From Lentzea waywayandensis (GTDB lineage Bacteria > Actinomycetota > Actinomycetes > Mycobacteriales > Pseudonocardiaceae), in contig NZ_FOYL01000001.1 of the NCBI RefSeq assembly GCF_900115955.1, forward strand, positions 682,001 to 746,000: 64,000 nucleotides of DNA, in the 5' to 3' direction. Both the position numbers and the translations under genes were made by a program. Every line of letters starts with the position of its first letter. Positions within the stretch are counted from its first letter, which is position 1. Shown one piece after another: positions 53,042 through 62,076 of the stretch. The notes below the pieces were generated by a model. That model ran no database searches. It saw only the letters and a list, made by a program, of their open reading frames with translations, and was not told where the DNA came from.

Positions 53042-53817
53042 AACTTGTCGGCCCAGGTCAGGGCGTAGTCGGCGACCTCTTCCCAGCCCGGCGTGCCCAT
53101 GACGAAGTGCGGGCGGTTCGGGAACTCCTTGATCTCGGTGATCGCGGGGCCCTTGTAGCGACGGGCGTTCTCGCGGTTCATCGACGCGGGGACCACGTTG
53201 TCGCCTTCGCTCGCGATGAACAGCAGCGGCGCGCGGTCCGGGTTCTTCAGGTCGACCTTGGTCGCGTTGTGGGTGGTGAAGTTCGCGGTCGCGGCCTGCC
53301 ACAGCGGGCGTCCGGGCGCGGTGATGGCGAACTGCTGCCGCAGCGCCTCGGCTTCGTCCGCGGGCAGGGTGTTCGTGAAGGCGTAGTGCCATTCCGCGGC
53401 CGACAGCTCGACGTTGCGCTTCACGTTCGCCGGGTTCTTGAGCACCGGGAACGCGGCCTTGATGGACGAGAACGGCAGGCCCAGCGTGCCCTTGGCGGGC
53501 GCCGAGTGGATGGCGACACCGGCCTTGCCCAGGCCCCGGTCCAGCAGCTTCTGCGTGATCAGGCCGCCGAACGAGTGGCCCATGATGATCGCGTCCTCGG
53601 CGTGGTGCTCGCGGATGAACTTCTCGACGTGGTCGGTGATCTCGACGACGCCCAGGCCGTTCGCGACCTCGGGGTGCGCCCGCATCTGCGCGACCTCGCC
53701 GTAGCCGGGCCAGGTCGGGGTGAGCACCTCGTGGCCGGCGGCGGTGAACCTGTCGGCAACGTTCTTCCAGCTGGCGGAGGTCAGCCACAGTCCGTGAACC
53801 AGCACGATCTTCGACAT
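53038..53817 (-). CDS. Alpha/beta hydrolase
   Basis: A 259-residue cytoplasmic hydrolase. The ATG at 53817 follows AAGGAGA. VLVHGLWLTSASW is the oxyanion-hole strand and Ser82 in IMGHSFGG is the nucleophile. RAPLLFIASEGDNVVP and the late His in RPHFVMGTPGWE supply the remaining triad positions. It is divergent from a TetR-type regulator across two inverted copies of a palindrome, indicating control by that regulator. Substrate unknown; esterase or lactonase activity is plausible. Confidence 0.9.
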   Translation of the reverse strand: MSKIVLVHGLWLTSASWKNVADRFTAAGHEVLTPTWPGYGEVAQMRAHPEVANGLGVVEITDHVEKFIREHHAEDAIIMGHSFGGLITQKLLDRGLGKAGVAIHSAPAKGTLGLPFSSIKAAFPVLKNPANVKRNVELSAAEWHYAFTNTLPADEAEALRQQFAITAPGRPLWQAATANFTTHNATKVDLKNPDRAPLLFIASEGDNVVPASMNRENARRYKGPAITEIKEFPNRPHFVMGTPGWEEVADYALTWADKF

Positions 53818-53836
53818 TTCCGTCTCCTTCAGTTGT

Positions 53837-53888
53837 GGAGAACGCTCGTTCTCCGGCATGAGTGATACAGTAGAGAACGAGCGTTCTC
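53837..53888. promoter_or_regulatory. Two inverted copies of a TetR-type operator
   Basis: GGAGAACG-CT-CGTTCTCC at 53837-53854 and GAGAACG-AG-CGTTCTC at 53873-53888 are near-identical palindromes in opposite orientation, centres 35 bases apart. The flanking TGTGGA sequence is shared too. They occupy the intergenic region between the hydrolase (-) and the TetR gene (+). Confidence 0.75.
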
Positions 53889-53908
53889 CACAGCAAGGGG
53901 TTACTGAG

Positions 53909-54466
53909 GTGACGACGGACACAGAGGCCAGGGAAAGGGTCCTGGAAGCCGCTGACCGGCTGTTCTACGCGAAGAGCGCGCACGCGGTCGGCATGGACGA
54001 GCTGCGCACGGAGGCGGGCGTCTCGTTGAAGAAGCTCTACCAGCTCTTCGCCGGCAAGGAGGCGCTGGTCGAGGAGGTGCTGCGCAGGCGGGAGGAGGCC
54101 ATCACCGCCGCGACCATGAAGTACGTGCTGCGGGCGTCGACGCCGGAGGACCAGATCCTCGCGGTCTTCGACTGGATGGCGGACTCGTCCGGCACGACCG
54201 ACTTCCGCGGCTGCGCGTTCATCAACTCCTACGCGGAGCTGGGGCCGTCCTCGGAGCGCGTGACGGCGGTGGTGCGCCACCAGAAGACCGGTGTGCGGGG
54301 CGCGATCGCGGCGATGGTCGCGGCGACCGGGCGGCCGGAGTGGGTGGCGGACTCGATCTTCCTGCTGTTCGAGGGCGCGATGACGAACACGGCGATCACG
54401 GTGTCGTCGGAGCCGGCCCGGCAGGCACAGACCGCGGCGCGCTTCCTGCTGGAGAAGACAGCCTGA
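53909..54466 (+). CDS. TetR/AcrR-family regulator
   Basis: A 185-residue regulator. The GTG at 53909 with AAGGGG at 53895-53900 is preferred, since the longer start at 53858 would run through the operator palindrome. The N-terminal helix-turn-helix (VLEAADRLFYAKSAHAVGMD, LRTEAGVSLKKLYQLFAGKE) is typical. The C-terminal ligand domain contains DFRGCAFINSYAEL with a conserved Cys. It is divergent from the alpha/beta hydrolase, its probable target. Confidence 0.93.
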   Translation: MTTDTEARERVLEAADRLFYAKSAHAVGMDELRTEAGVSLKKLYQLFAGKEALVEEVLRRREEAITAATMKYVLRASTPEDQILAVFDWMADSSGTTDFRGCAFINSYAELGPSSERVTAVVRHQKTGVRGAIAAMVAATGRPEWVADSIFLLFEGAMTNTAITVSSEPARQAQTAARFLLEKTA

Positions 54467-54491
54467 AGCGCGCCGCGTTACCCGTTATCGG

Positions 54492-57095
54492 TTACGTGCA
54501 GGGAAGGGCGTCCGGATCGGCGCCCGCCTTGGGCACCCACCGGATGTTCGCGAACGAGGCCTGGAACGCGCCGTCGGTGTAGACGAGGAACGGCGTGTTG
54601 ACGCTCTCCAGGTCCAGTCCCTTGTTGGAGAAGCAGGAGACCGGGATCTTGACGGTCGCCTTCTGTCCGATGGGGAGATCGCGGAACGCCTGCGTGGCAT
54701 CGATCTCCGCCATGCACGGGTACTGGCAGTGCGAGCTGATGACCGTGCGGTTGGCCGGAGCCTGGTGCACGATCACGTCGAACTGGATGGCCGCGTTGGC
54801 GTTGCCGTAGCCGCGGAGGTCGCTGACCGCCGGGCTCTGCAGGTACACCTGGCCGGGGCCGGTGCCGGTCCACGTCGTCTTGAGCGCGTCCTGCTGGACG
54901 TTGACGTCGGACTGCACGACGTTGATCTCGGCGTGCGAGGCCTGGCCGTCGGGGCCGACCACGGTGCCGCCCCAGTTCTCGGCCGAACCGATCATCGACT
55001 GGTACGGCGCGATGTCCGTGCGGTTGAAGATCTCCAGGTCCTCGGTCGCGGTGCCACCGCCACCACCGGAGCACAGGACGCCGGGGCTGGTCTCGTCGAG
55101 CGTGCCGACGCGGCCGGTCTCCCAGTCGCGCAGGCCGTAGCCGAGCTTGAACAGCGGCTTCTTGGCCGGCTCACCGGGCAGCGCCGGGCAGGCCTCGCCG
55201 GGCCACGAGTAGGACAGCTTGCCGCTGAACCCGTTGTGACGGCCCCTGATCAGCAGGTCGGCGATGCCGCCGCCCTCGGTGCCGGGCAGCCAGGCGGCCA
55301 CGAACGCGTCGGAGCGGTTGATCTCCTTGTTCATGTACAGCGCGCGGCCGCCGACGTAGACGGTGATGACCGGCTTGCCCTTGCCGGAGACCTTGTCCAG
55401 CACGGCGAGGTCCTGCGGCTGAAGGCGAGCGGACTCGAACGACCGCTTGCCGAGGTCGCCCACGCCCTCCGCGTACGGCGTCTCACCGATCACGGCGATG
55501 ACGGCGTCGAACTGCGCCGGGTCGACGCCGTCCGCGGTCTCGGCGAACGTGACGTTCGCGGCGCCCAGGGTGTCCTGGATGCCCTTGAGGATGCTGGTGG
55601 CGTTCGGGAAGTCGGCGTTGGTGTTGCCGGTGCCCTGCCAGGACAACGTCCAGCCACCGGTCTGGTTGCCGATGTTGTCGGCGGTCTTGCCGACGACGAG
55701 AACCTTGCTGCGCTTGGACAACGGCAGCACTCGCTTGTCGTTCTTCAGCAGCACGGCGGACTCACGCACGGCCTCGCGGGCGAGTTCCTTGTGCAGCAAC
55801 GCCTTCTGCTCACCGGCGTGCTCACGCTGGCTCGGCTTCGGGGCGTCGAACGTGCCGGCGCGCAGCTTGACGCGCAGGATGCGGGTGACGGCGTCGTCGA
55901 TGCGCGCCATCGGGATCTGGCCGGACTCGACCTGGGCGATCGTGTTGGTGATGAACGCCTTCCAGTCCTGCGGCACCATGATGATGTCCATGCCGGCGTT
56001 GATCGCCTGCGGGCAGCTGGCGTTGGTGCAGCCGGTGACCTGGCCGATGCCGTTCCAGTCGGAGACGAGCAGGCCGTCGAAGCCCATCTTCTCCTTGAGG
56101 ATGCCGGTCTGCACGTACTTGCTGCCGTGCACCTTGCCCTCGTTGATGACGTCGTTCGTCCAGCTGTTGAACGAGATCATCACCGTCTGGGCACCCGCGG
56201 CCAGCGCGCCGTAGTAGCCCTGACCGTGCAGGTTGATCATCTTCTGCTCGGTGGACGCGTTGATGCCCTGGTCCTTGCCACCGGTCGTGCCGCCGTCACC
56301 GAGGAAGTGCTTGGCGGTGGCGATCACGCCGTCCTCGCTGATGCGCTTCTTCGCGTTGTCCTGCAGACCCTTGATGGCCTCGTAGCCGTAGGCACGGGTG
56401 ATCCGCGGGTCCTCGGAGAAGCCCTCGTACGTGCGGCCCCACCGGTCGTCCTCGACGACGGCGAGCGTCGGCGAGAAGGCCCAGTCCTGACCCGTCGCGC
56501 GAATCTGCTCGGCCGTGGCCTCGTTGATGTCGCGGATGAGACACGGGTCGTGCGCGGCACCGAGTCCGATGTTGTGCGGGAAGACCGTCGCGCCGTAGAC
56601 GTTGTTGTTGCCGTGCACCGCGTCGATGCCCCAGATGACGGGGATCTTGGTGCGCGACTGCTTCGAGGCGTCGAAGTAGGCGTCGGCGAGCGCGAGCCAC
56701 TCCTGCGGCGTCGCGTTCTTCTTGGCGCCGGGCCAGCTACCACCACCGTTGAGGACAGACCCGAACCCGTAGGTCGTGACGTCCGCGGCCGTGATCGCGC
56801 CGATCTCGGGCTGCGTCATCTGGCCGACCTTCTCGGCCAGCGTCATGTCCTTGAGGATCGCCTTGATCCGCGCCTCGTCCTTGCGGTCGCCCGTGAGCTG
56901 GCTCTCGACCTTCGGCCAGTCCTTGAGCGTCGGCAGGGACTTCTCGATGCGAGCACAACCGTGCTCCGTCTTCGGCTGCCCGATGACCGTCTGCTTCGGC
57001 GGCCAGTGCTGCGCTTCCTGCGCGCCGGCCGCCGAGGTCGCGCCGGCGGCGAGCGTCAGCCCCAGCACTGCGGCGAGAGTGCTTCTCCAATGCAT
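54492..57095 (-). CDS. Secreted GH3 beta-glucosidase (exo-glucanase type)
   Basis: An 867-residue secreted glycosidase. A signal peptide (…GATSAAGAQ) is followed by a GH3 (alpha/beta)8 domain with the KHFLGDGGT and nucleophile motif GLLVSDWNG, then the second GH3 domain (VLLKNDKRVLPLSKRSKVLV). A C-terminal ~170-residue beta domain follows the WETGRVGTLDETSPG segment, probably a carbohydrate-binding module. It matches ExoP-like beta-1,3/1,4-glucosidases. A CebR-like operator lies 37 bases upstream, suggesting cello-oligosaccharide control. Confidence 0.95.
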   Translation of the reverse strand: MHWRSTLAAVLGLTLAAGATSAAGAQEAQHWPPKQTVIGQPKTEHGCARIEKSLPTLKDWPKVESQLTGDRKDEARIKAILKDMTLAEKVGQMTQPEIGAITAADVTTYGFGSVLNGGGSWPGAKKNATPQEWLALADAYFDASKQSRTKIPVIWGIDAVHGNNNVYGATVFPHNIGLGAAHDPCLIRDINEATAEQIRATGQDWAFSPTLAVVEDDRWGRTYEGFSEDPRITRAYGYEAIKGLQDNAKKRISEDGVIATAKHFLGDGGTTGGKDQGINASTEQKMINLHGQGYYGALAAGAQTVMISFNSWTNDVINEGKVHGSKYVQTGILKEKMGFDGLLVSDWNGIGQVTGCTNASCPQAINAGMDIIMVPQDWKAFITNTIAQVESGQIPMARIDDAVTRILRVKLRAGTFDAPKPSQREHAGEQKALLHKELAREAVRESAVLLKNDKRVLPLSKRSKVLVVGKTADNIGNQTGGWTLSWQGTGNTNADFPNATSILKGIQDTLGAANVTFAETADGVDPAQFDAVIAVIGETPYAEGVGDLGKRSFESARLQPQDLAVLDKVSGKGKPVITVYVGGRALYMNKEINRSDAFVAAWLPGTEGGGIADLLIRGRHNGFSGKLSYSWPGEACPALPGEPAKKPLFKLGYGLRDWETGRVGTLDETSPGVLCSGGGGGTATEDLEIFNRTDIAPYQSMIGSAENWGGTVVGPDGQASHAEINVVQSDVNVQQDALKTTWTGTGPGQVYLQSPAVSDLRGYGNANAAIQFDVIVHQAPANRTVISSHCQYPCMAEIDATQAFRDLPIGQKATVKIPVSCFSNKGLDLESVNTPFLVYTDGAFQASFANIRWVPKAGADPDALPCT

Positions 57096-57131
57096 GCCGC
57101 GATCCTCAACGGCGTGTTACGTCCACGTCAA

Positions 57132-57145
57132 TGGGAACGCTCTCA
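57132..57145. promoter_or_regulatory. CebR-like operator upstream of GH3 gene
   Basis: TGGGAACGCTCTCA matches the LacI-family CebR consensus TGGGAGCGCTCCCA at 12 of 14 positions. It lies 37-50 bases before the start of the minus-strand beta-glucosidase. CebR represses cellulolytic genes until cellobiose or cellotriose is present; control here is inferred. Confidence 0.65.
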
Positions 57146-57220
57146 CGACTTTGTTCCGGAAACTTTCAGGACGAAGTTCCCATACCGGGCCGATGCGTTC
57201 TGACACGCGTGCGGGCAGGC

Positions 57221-57874
57221 TCAGATCAGCCGGCTGTCGAACCCCGACGCGACCAGCCGGCCGTAGGCGGCCAGGACGTCAGCCGGCACGTCCTGCTCCA
57301 CCGAGAAGCCCAGCTTCGGGTACTCCACCACCCGCTGCAGGTCTCCGGCGAGCATGTCGACGACGAGCTTCTCGTCGCCGATCGACCGGACGTAGTCGCC
57401 GAACTTCAGCGGCTCGGACGCGCAGACGACCTCGACCTCCGGCCACACCTTCCGGCACGTGGCGTAGGCGCGGCGCTCCATGTACGGCTTCGAGATGAGC
57501 AGCACCGAACGAGGCTCGTGACCGTTCTCCGCCAGAAGCTCACGCGACAGCCCCACGTTCTGCCCGGTGTTACCCGCCCGCGGCTCCACCAGGAGGGCAC
57601 TGTCCGGCACGCCGAGCGACAACGCGTGCTCCCGGTAGTGCACCGCCTCCCCACGCGGGAACCGAGCGGCCGTCGTCGGGCTGTTGCCACCGCTGAACAC
57701 GAGCAACGGGAACAGCCCTGCGCGGTACAGCTCGGCGGCGAAGGTCGCCACGCCGAGGTCGTGGCTGCCCAGGCCGATGGCGACGTCGACCGGACGCGGC
57801 TCGTGCCCCATCTGGTGGTAGTCCCAGATGATCTCCGCATCGCGCCACTGCTCGTCGCTGATCGGCCGGCTCAC
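57221..57874 (-). CDS. YdcF/DUF218-family protein
   Basis: A 217-residue protein starting with GTG 57874. It has the DUF218 pattern: VDVAIGLGSHDLGVATFAAE near the start, LLVFSGGNSPTTAARF, GEAVHYREHALSLGVP and ENGHEPRSVLLISKPYMERR. Relatives (SanA, ElyC, YdcF) act in envelope or nucleotide-binding roles; no membrane anchor is present here. It lies 13 bases after the XRE-TPR regulator and is probably co-transcribed with it. Confidence 0.88.
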   Translation of the reverse strand: MSRPISDEQWRDAEIIWDYHQMGHEPRPVDVAIGLGSHDLGVATFAAELYRAGLFPLLVFSGGNSPTTAARFPRGEAVHYREHALSLGVPDSALLVEPRAGNTGQNVGLSRELLAENGHEPRSVLLISKPYMERRAYATCRKVWPEVEVVCASEPLKFGDYVRSIGDEKLVVDMLAGDLQRVVEYPKLGFSVEQDVPADVLAAYGRLVASGFDSRLI

Positions 57875-57887
57875 GGGTGGTGCGCTC

Positions 57888-58961
57888 CTAGTTCACGTGC
57901 TCGAAGGCGCTTCGGATGGCCTCGATGCTGGCGAGTTGATGGGACATGCCGAACGTACGTGACGTCCCGGCGGCCTCGTCGAGCAGCCGCAGTCCGCCCT
58001 CCGAGGTCGCACGATCTGACAGGAGGATGTGGGCGTGCGCGGTCTGCAGCCGGACGCGCTGCATCGGGGAGTCCGAGCGGTTCGCGAGTGCGACGTCGAG
58101 GTAACGCAAGGCCACACCGAGCGCACCCGCGCCACGGTGCGCGAGGGCCATCTTCTGGTGCGCGACCGCCCAGTCATCGGGCTCTTCGAGCTGCTCGAAA
58201 CGACGAATCGCCTCAGCCATGACCGTCACCGCGTGGTCGTTGGATCCCTGCTTGCTCAGGGCTGTCCCCACCCACAGAAGAGCCCGAGTGCGGTCACGAG
58301 GGCTGAGCCGTGAGTCGCCGGCCAGCACCTCGTACCTGCGAGCGGCAAGATCGAGCCGCCCGTTCATCTCCTCCACGACCGCGAGCGACAACTCCACCTG
58401 CGCGGCCCTGCGCGGCACACCCAGCTCGCGGAAGAACTGGTGCGCGCATCGGTAGGTGTGTGACGCCGACAGGGGTCCCTGGACATCACCCTGGTCTCGT
58501 CGCAGATCGCCGAGCAGCACGAGCGATCGGGCGTGCAGGTACAGGCCGTGGCCGTCGAGCTCCAGCGGGGTGAAGCGCCGCAGCCAGCGGTCGACGAGGC
58601 TGCTCGCGAACTTGAAGTCCTGCTGCGCCAGGCACGCCGCCGCGCGCCCCAGGTCGTCGGTCCAGGTCTCGTAGTCCCATTCCCTCGGACCGCTGCGGTA
58701 GTAGTCACGAACCGGCGTCTCGCCGTCCTGCCGGAGCAACAGTTCGAAGCGCTGCTTGGCCTCCGCGTCCGCGGTGGCCAACGCCGTGTCCAGAATGGAC
58801 TGCATGAACGGGCGCGGCGTGGTTTGCGCACCGAGCGACTCCCACTTGGTGACCGTGCGGACGCCGACGCCCAATCGCTCTGCGAAGGCACGCACGCTGA
58901 GACGCAGCGCGCGGCGGAGCGCACGTGCTTCACAGCCCGTCCAGTGAGCCAGCGACCCCAT
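57888..58961 (-). CDS. XRE-type regulator with TPR-like sensor domain
   Basis: A 357-residue protein with an N-terminal XRE helix-turn-helix (RALRRALRLSVRAFAERLGV, VGVRTVTKWESLGAQTTPRP). A long helical repeat region follows from about residue 110 (SLVLLGDLRRDQGDVQGPLS, TRALLWVGTALSKQGSNDHA), typical of actinomycete TPR regulators. It is divergent from the small Cys-rich protein/APH pair across 157 bases and precedes the YdcF gene. Such proteins often respond to peptides or metabolites; the effector is unknown. Confidence 0.87.
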   Translation of the reverse strand: MGSLAHWTGCEARALRRALRLSVRAFAERLGVGVRTVTKWESLGAQTTPRPFMQSILDTALATADAEAKQRFELLLRQDGETPVRDYYRSGPREWDYETWTDDLGRAAACLAQQDFKFASSLVDRWLRRFTPLELDGHGLYLHARSLVLLGDLRRDQGDVQGPLSASHTYRCAHQFFRELGVPRRAAQVELSLAVVEEMNGRLDLAARRYEVLAGDSRLSPRDRTRALLWVGTALSKQGSNDHAVTVMAEAIRRFEQLEEPDDWAVAHQKMALAHRGAGALGVALRYLDVALANRSDSPMQRVRLQTAHAHILLSDRATSEGGLRLLDEAAGTSRTFGMSHQLASIEAIRSAFEHVN

Positions 58962-59118
58962 GTCGGCGACCTCCTCCTGACCTCATGGAACCAGGTGAGC
59001 ACGAGTAGGTGCGCCGCAAGTGCCACGGAAGTGCCACACGGGTGCGTTCCCCGCGGAAAGGGGCACGAGCAGGCTGTTCAGCAGGCGGCCACACACTCTC
59101 GAAGATCAGGAGAAGCCC

Positions 59119-59574
59119 ATGTCAGCGATCGCCTGCACTCCGTCTGCCATCCCGACCGAGGTCCGGCACCGGCTGCGACTCCAACTGACCACCGAGCACT
59201 CGATCACCGTCACGGAAGCTGATCGGATCGTCACCGACACGATCAGCTTTCTCATGGTGTGCGCGGCCAACCCGCACGAGCAGTTCAGGCCGAGCAGGCA
59301 GGTAGACCTCGGCTGGCATCAGTTCATCCTCAACACCCACGACTACGCCGACTTCTGCGATCGAACGGCAGGGAGGTTCATCCACCACGTGCCGGAGGAG
59401 TTCGCCGCGCCGGTGCGTCGCGCGACAGCGGACGCCCTCGGCCCTACCGTGGAGGCGATCAAGACCGCCGGGCTGCCCTTCCACGCCGAGTTGTGGCTGA
59501 CCGGCGATGGACGTTGTTCGCAGTGCCACGCCGGCTGCACCAACTGCGGTCAGGGCGGCGGAGACCCGAGCTGA
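59119..59574 (+). CDS. Glycine-rich-domain-like (GRDP/DUF1399-like) protein with Cys cluster
   Basis: A 151-residue protein starting at ATG 59119 behind AGGAG. The core motif DLGWHQFILNTHDYADFCDR followed by GRFIHHVPEE resembles the DUF1399/GRDP pattern, with conserved His and Cys. The C-terminus carries a tight Cys cluster (CSQCHAGCTNCGQGGG) that could bind a metal. Function unknown. It is divergent from the XRE-TPR regulator and lies eight bases before an APH-like gene. Confidence 0.72.
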   Translation: MSAIACTPSAIPTEVRHRLRLQLTTEHSITVTEADRIVTDTISFLMVCAANPHEQFRPSRQVDLGWHQFILNTHDYADFCDRTAGRFIHHVPEEFAAPVRRATADALGPTVEAIKTAGLPFHAELWLTGDGRCSQCHAGCTNCGQGGGDPS

Positions 59575-59581
59575 GGAACAG

Positions 59582-60403
59582 ATGAGCGGCCGCCTCGAGT
59601 GGCAGGAGCTACCGGCTGGAGTGCGTGTGGCCGTCCAGGACCACACCGGCCTGGTCGTGAAGGCGGAAAGCGCATCCGTGGGACGCAACTCCGCGTTCGC
59701 CGCATCGCTGGCCACAGCGGATGGACTGGTGTTCTGCAAGGGAGGCAGAGCAGACAGTCCACAGGCGGTCATGCATCGCAACGAAGCGGCGGTGAACCCG
59801 TTCCTGCCGGAGGAACTGGCCCCGCGACTGCTGTGGCACGTCGAACGGGACGGCTGGTTGCTGCTCGGATTCGACCACGTCTCCGGGCAGCACGCCGATC
59901 TCTCCCCCGGTTCCCCTGATCTCCCGCTCGTGGCGGACGCCGTCAAGGAGATCGGCAAGATCGAGCCGCTGCGAGCACCGCGGCGAATGATCGCCGATCA
60001 CTGGGAGGCGGCACTCGCGGACGAGCCTGCCGACGGGTGGGCGGCACACGCGCCACGACACATGCGCGGCTCGACGCTGGTCCATTCCGACCTCAACCCG
60101 TTGAACATCCTCGTCGCCGATACCGCTCGCATCGTCGACTGGGCGTGGTGGCGGACCGGCGCGGCCTGGATCGACCCGGCGTTCGCGGTTGTGCGGCTCG
60201 TGGCGGAAGGTCATCGGCCCGCGCAGGCCGAGGAATGGGCGGCACAGTTCGACGGGTTCCGGGAAGCGCCTGCCGAGGCGATCACCGCGTTCGCCGCATC
60301 GCTGGTGTGTCTGTGGGAACGGAGGTTCGCGGGCACCGCGACCACTGAAGCGGCGCGGTCGTGGGCGGAGTACCGGACAGCGAACGGCCCCCGATTCCCG
60401 TAG
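59582..60403 (+). CDS. APH-like phosphotransferase
   Basis: A 273-residue kinase-fold protein. The ATG at 59582 follows GAGGAA. Visible motifs are the catalytic LVHSDLNPLNILV and the metal site RIVDWAWWRTG, both typical of the aminoglycoside-phosphotransferase superfamily, with FVCKGGRADS-like Lys earlier (LVFCKGG). It follows the Cys-rich protein by eight bases, so the two are one operon. Substrate unknown. A strong hairpin overlaps its stop codon. Confidence 0.85.
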   Translation: MSGRLEWQELPAGVRVAVQDHTGLVVKAESASVGRNSAFAASLATADGLVFCKGGRADSPQAVMHRNEAAVNPFLPEELAPRLLWHVERDGWLLLGFDHVSGQHADLSPGSPDLPLVADAVKEIGKIEPLRAPRRMIADHWEAALADEPADGWAAHAPRHMRGSTLVHSDLNPLNILVADTARIVDWAWWRTGAAWIDPAFAVVRLVAEGHRPAQAEEWAAQFDGFREAPAEAITAFAASLVCLWERRFAGTATTEAARSWAEYRTANGPRFP

Positions 60404-60417
60404 GAACCAGGGGCCGT
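60384..60417. terminator. Hairpin between APH-like gene and gltX
   Basis: ACGGCCCC and GGGGCCGT form a perfect 8-bp stem around 18 bases that include the APH-like stop codon. It lies between convergent genes and probably terminates both; there is no long T-tract. Confidence 0.6.
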
Positions 60418-60429
60418 CGAGCACCTGTG

Positions 60430-62076
60430 TCAGCCCGCGAGCGCGCGCACCCGGCGCAGCACCTCGTCCGCACCCAGCGTGCGGGCCACGGCGTGCAGGT
60501 CCGGGCTCGCCTTCGACCCCGTCAGCGCCACGCGGATCAGCTGCGCGGCCTCACGGATGGAGCCGGGGTAGGCGTCCGGGTTCTTCTTGAGCTCCTTGGG
60601 GTTCGGCGCGAACCCGTGCTTCGACGCGAGCTCGCGGATCTGCCCGAACCACTCCTGGCCGTCCTCCAGGTCCGCGTAGCCGTCGGCGAAGTCCGCGGCG
60701 AACGCGGAGATCAGCTCGGGCGACAGGCCGCCGAGGCGCTCGTCGGTCCGGTCGGACACGAGCGGGAACAGCGACGGGAAGAAGAAGCCGTAGGCCGTGC
60801 GGAAGTCCGCCCACTTGCGGAGGTCCTTGCGCGGGTTCGCGACCTCCGGGCCGCGCTCGACGCGCAGCGCCGCCAGAGCCGCGTCACGCTCCGAGGCCAG
60901 CGCCGTGACCAGCTCGGGGTCGTGGGTCGCCGCCCACTCCGACACGAGCGAGATGATCTCCTCGCCGGACAGCGTGGCCACGTAGTCGGCGCAGATGTCG
61001 TCGAGCTTCACCAGGTCGACCAGCGGGCCCGCGACGCCGCACTCGGCCAGCGAGATCGGCGTCTCCAGGGCCTCGGCCAGCGGCAGCTCGGCCAGGCGGG
61101 CGTTGACCAGGCCGCGCAGGTAGTACCGGACGGCCGGGGCCGGGAAGCCCGCCTCGATGAAGAACTCGACGGACGCCTCGGGGTCCTTGCGCTTCGAGAG
61201 CTTGCGCCGGGAGCCGCCCTGCTGCTTCATCAGCGGCGCGATGTGGGCGTACTCGACGCGCTCGAAGCCCAGGGCGTCGAACAGCTGCAGGTGCGTCGGG
61301 ACCGAGGAGATCCACTCCTCGCCGCGGATCACCAGGTTCACGCGCATCAGGTGGTCGTCGACCGCGTGCGCGAAGTGGTACGTGGGCAGGCGCGGCGACT
61401 GGTCGGACGCCTTGAGGATCACCACGTCGTTGCGGTTCGCGTCGTGCTCCAGCGGACCCCGGATCGCGTCGACGAACGACGTCCGCTCCCCCGCCTTGCC
61501 CGGCGAACGGAAGCGCACGACGTACGGGCGGCCGGCCTCCAACGCCTCGGCAACGTCCTCGGCGGTCTTGTCGCGCCAGATCGCCCAGCGGCCGTAGTAG
61601 CCGGTCGGCAGCTTGGTGGCCTGCTGGCGGGCGGTGATGTCCGCGAGCTCTTCCTTCGTCGCGAAGCACAGGTACGCGTGGCCGGAACGCACCAGCTCAC
61701 GCACGTACGTCAGGTAGACCTGCTCGCGCTGCGACTGGTGGTACGGGCCGTACGCGCCCACGGAGTCGGCCTCGTCGGGCTCGATGCCGAAGTAGGCGAA
61801 CGCCTTGTTGAACTGCTCGACGGCGCCGGAAACCTCACGCGCCTGGTCGGTGTCCTCGACGCGCACGATGTACGAGCCACCGGAGTGGAACGCGACGTCG
61901 CGGTCGATCATGCCGACGTACAGGCCGCCGATGTGCAGGAACCCGGTCGGCGACGGGCCCAGGCGGGTGACCTTCGCGCCTTCGGCCAGCCCGCGAGGCG
62001 GGTACTGCTCCTCCCAGAAGGCCGGTTCAGGCAGGTCCGAGGGGAACAGGGCGTCGACGACGGCACGGTCGAGCAT
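60430..62076 (-). CDS. gltX: Glutamate-tRNA ligase, long clostridial-like type
   Basis: A 548-residue class I aminoacyl-tRNA synthetase that charges tRNA-Glu. The signature is HIGG at residues 48-51 (SPTGFLHIGGLY) and KLSKR at 292-296. The start is ATG 62076 with GGAG about ten bases upstream. The N-terminal extension (LFPSDLPEPAFWEEQYPPRG before TRLGPSPTG) and the total length match the long GluRS form I associate with clostridia, not the ~490-residue actinobacterial enzyme. It is therefore probably a second or transferred copy; the usual gltX is not in this window. Confidence 0.93.
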   Translation of the reverse strand: MLDRAVVDALFPSDLPEPAFWEEQYPPRGLAEGAKVTRLGPSPTGFLHIGGLYVGMIDRDVAFHSGGSYIVRVEDTDQAREVSGAVEQFNKAFAYFGIEPDEADSVGAYGPYHQSQREQVYLTYVRELVRSGHAYLCFATKEELADITARQQATKLPTGYYGRWAIWRDKTAEDVAEALEAGRPYVVRFRSPGKAGERTSFVDAIRGPLEHDANRNDVVILKASDQSPRLPTYHFAHAVDDHLMRVNLVIRGEEWISSVPTHLQLFDALGFERVEYAHIAPLMKQQGGSRRKLSKRKDPEASVEFFIEAGFPAPAVRYYLRGLVNARLAELPLAEALETPISLAECGVAGPLVDLVKLDDICADYVATLSGEEIISLVSEWAATHDPELVTALASERDAALAALRVERGPEVANPRKDLRKWADFRTAYGFFFPSLFPLVSDRTDERLGGLSPELISAFAADFADGYADLEDGQEWFGQIRELASKHGFAPNPKELKKNPDAYPGSIREAAQLIRVALTGSKASPDLHAVARTLGADEVLRRVRALAG

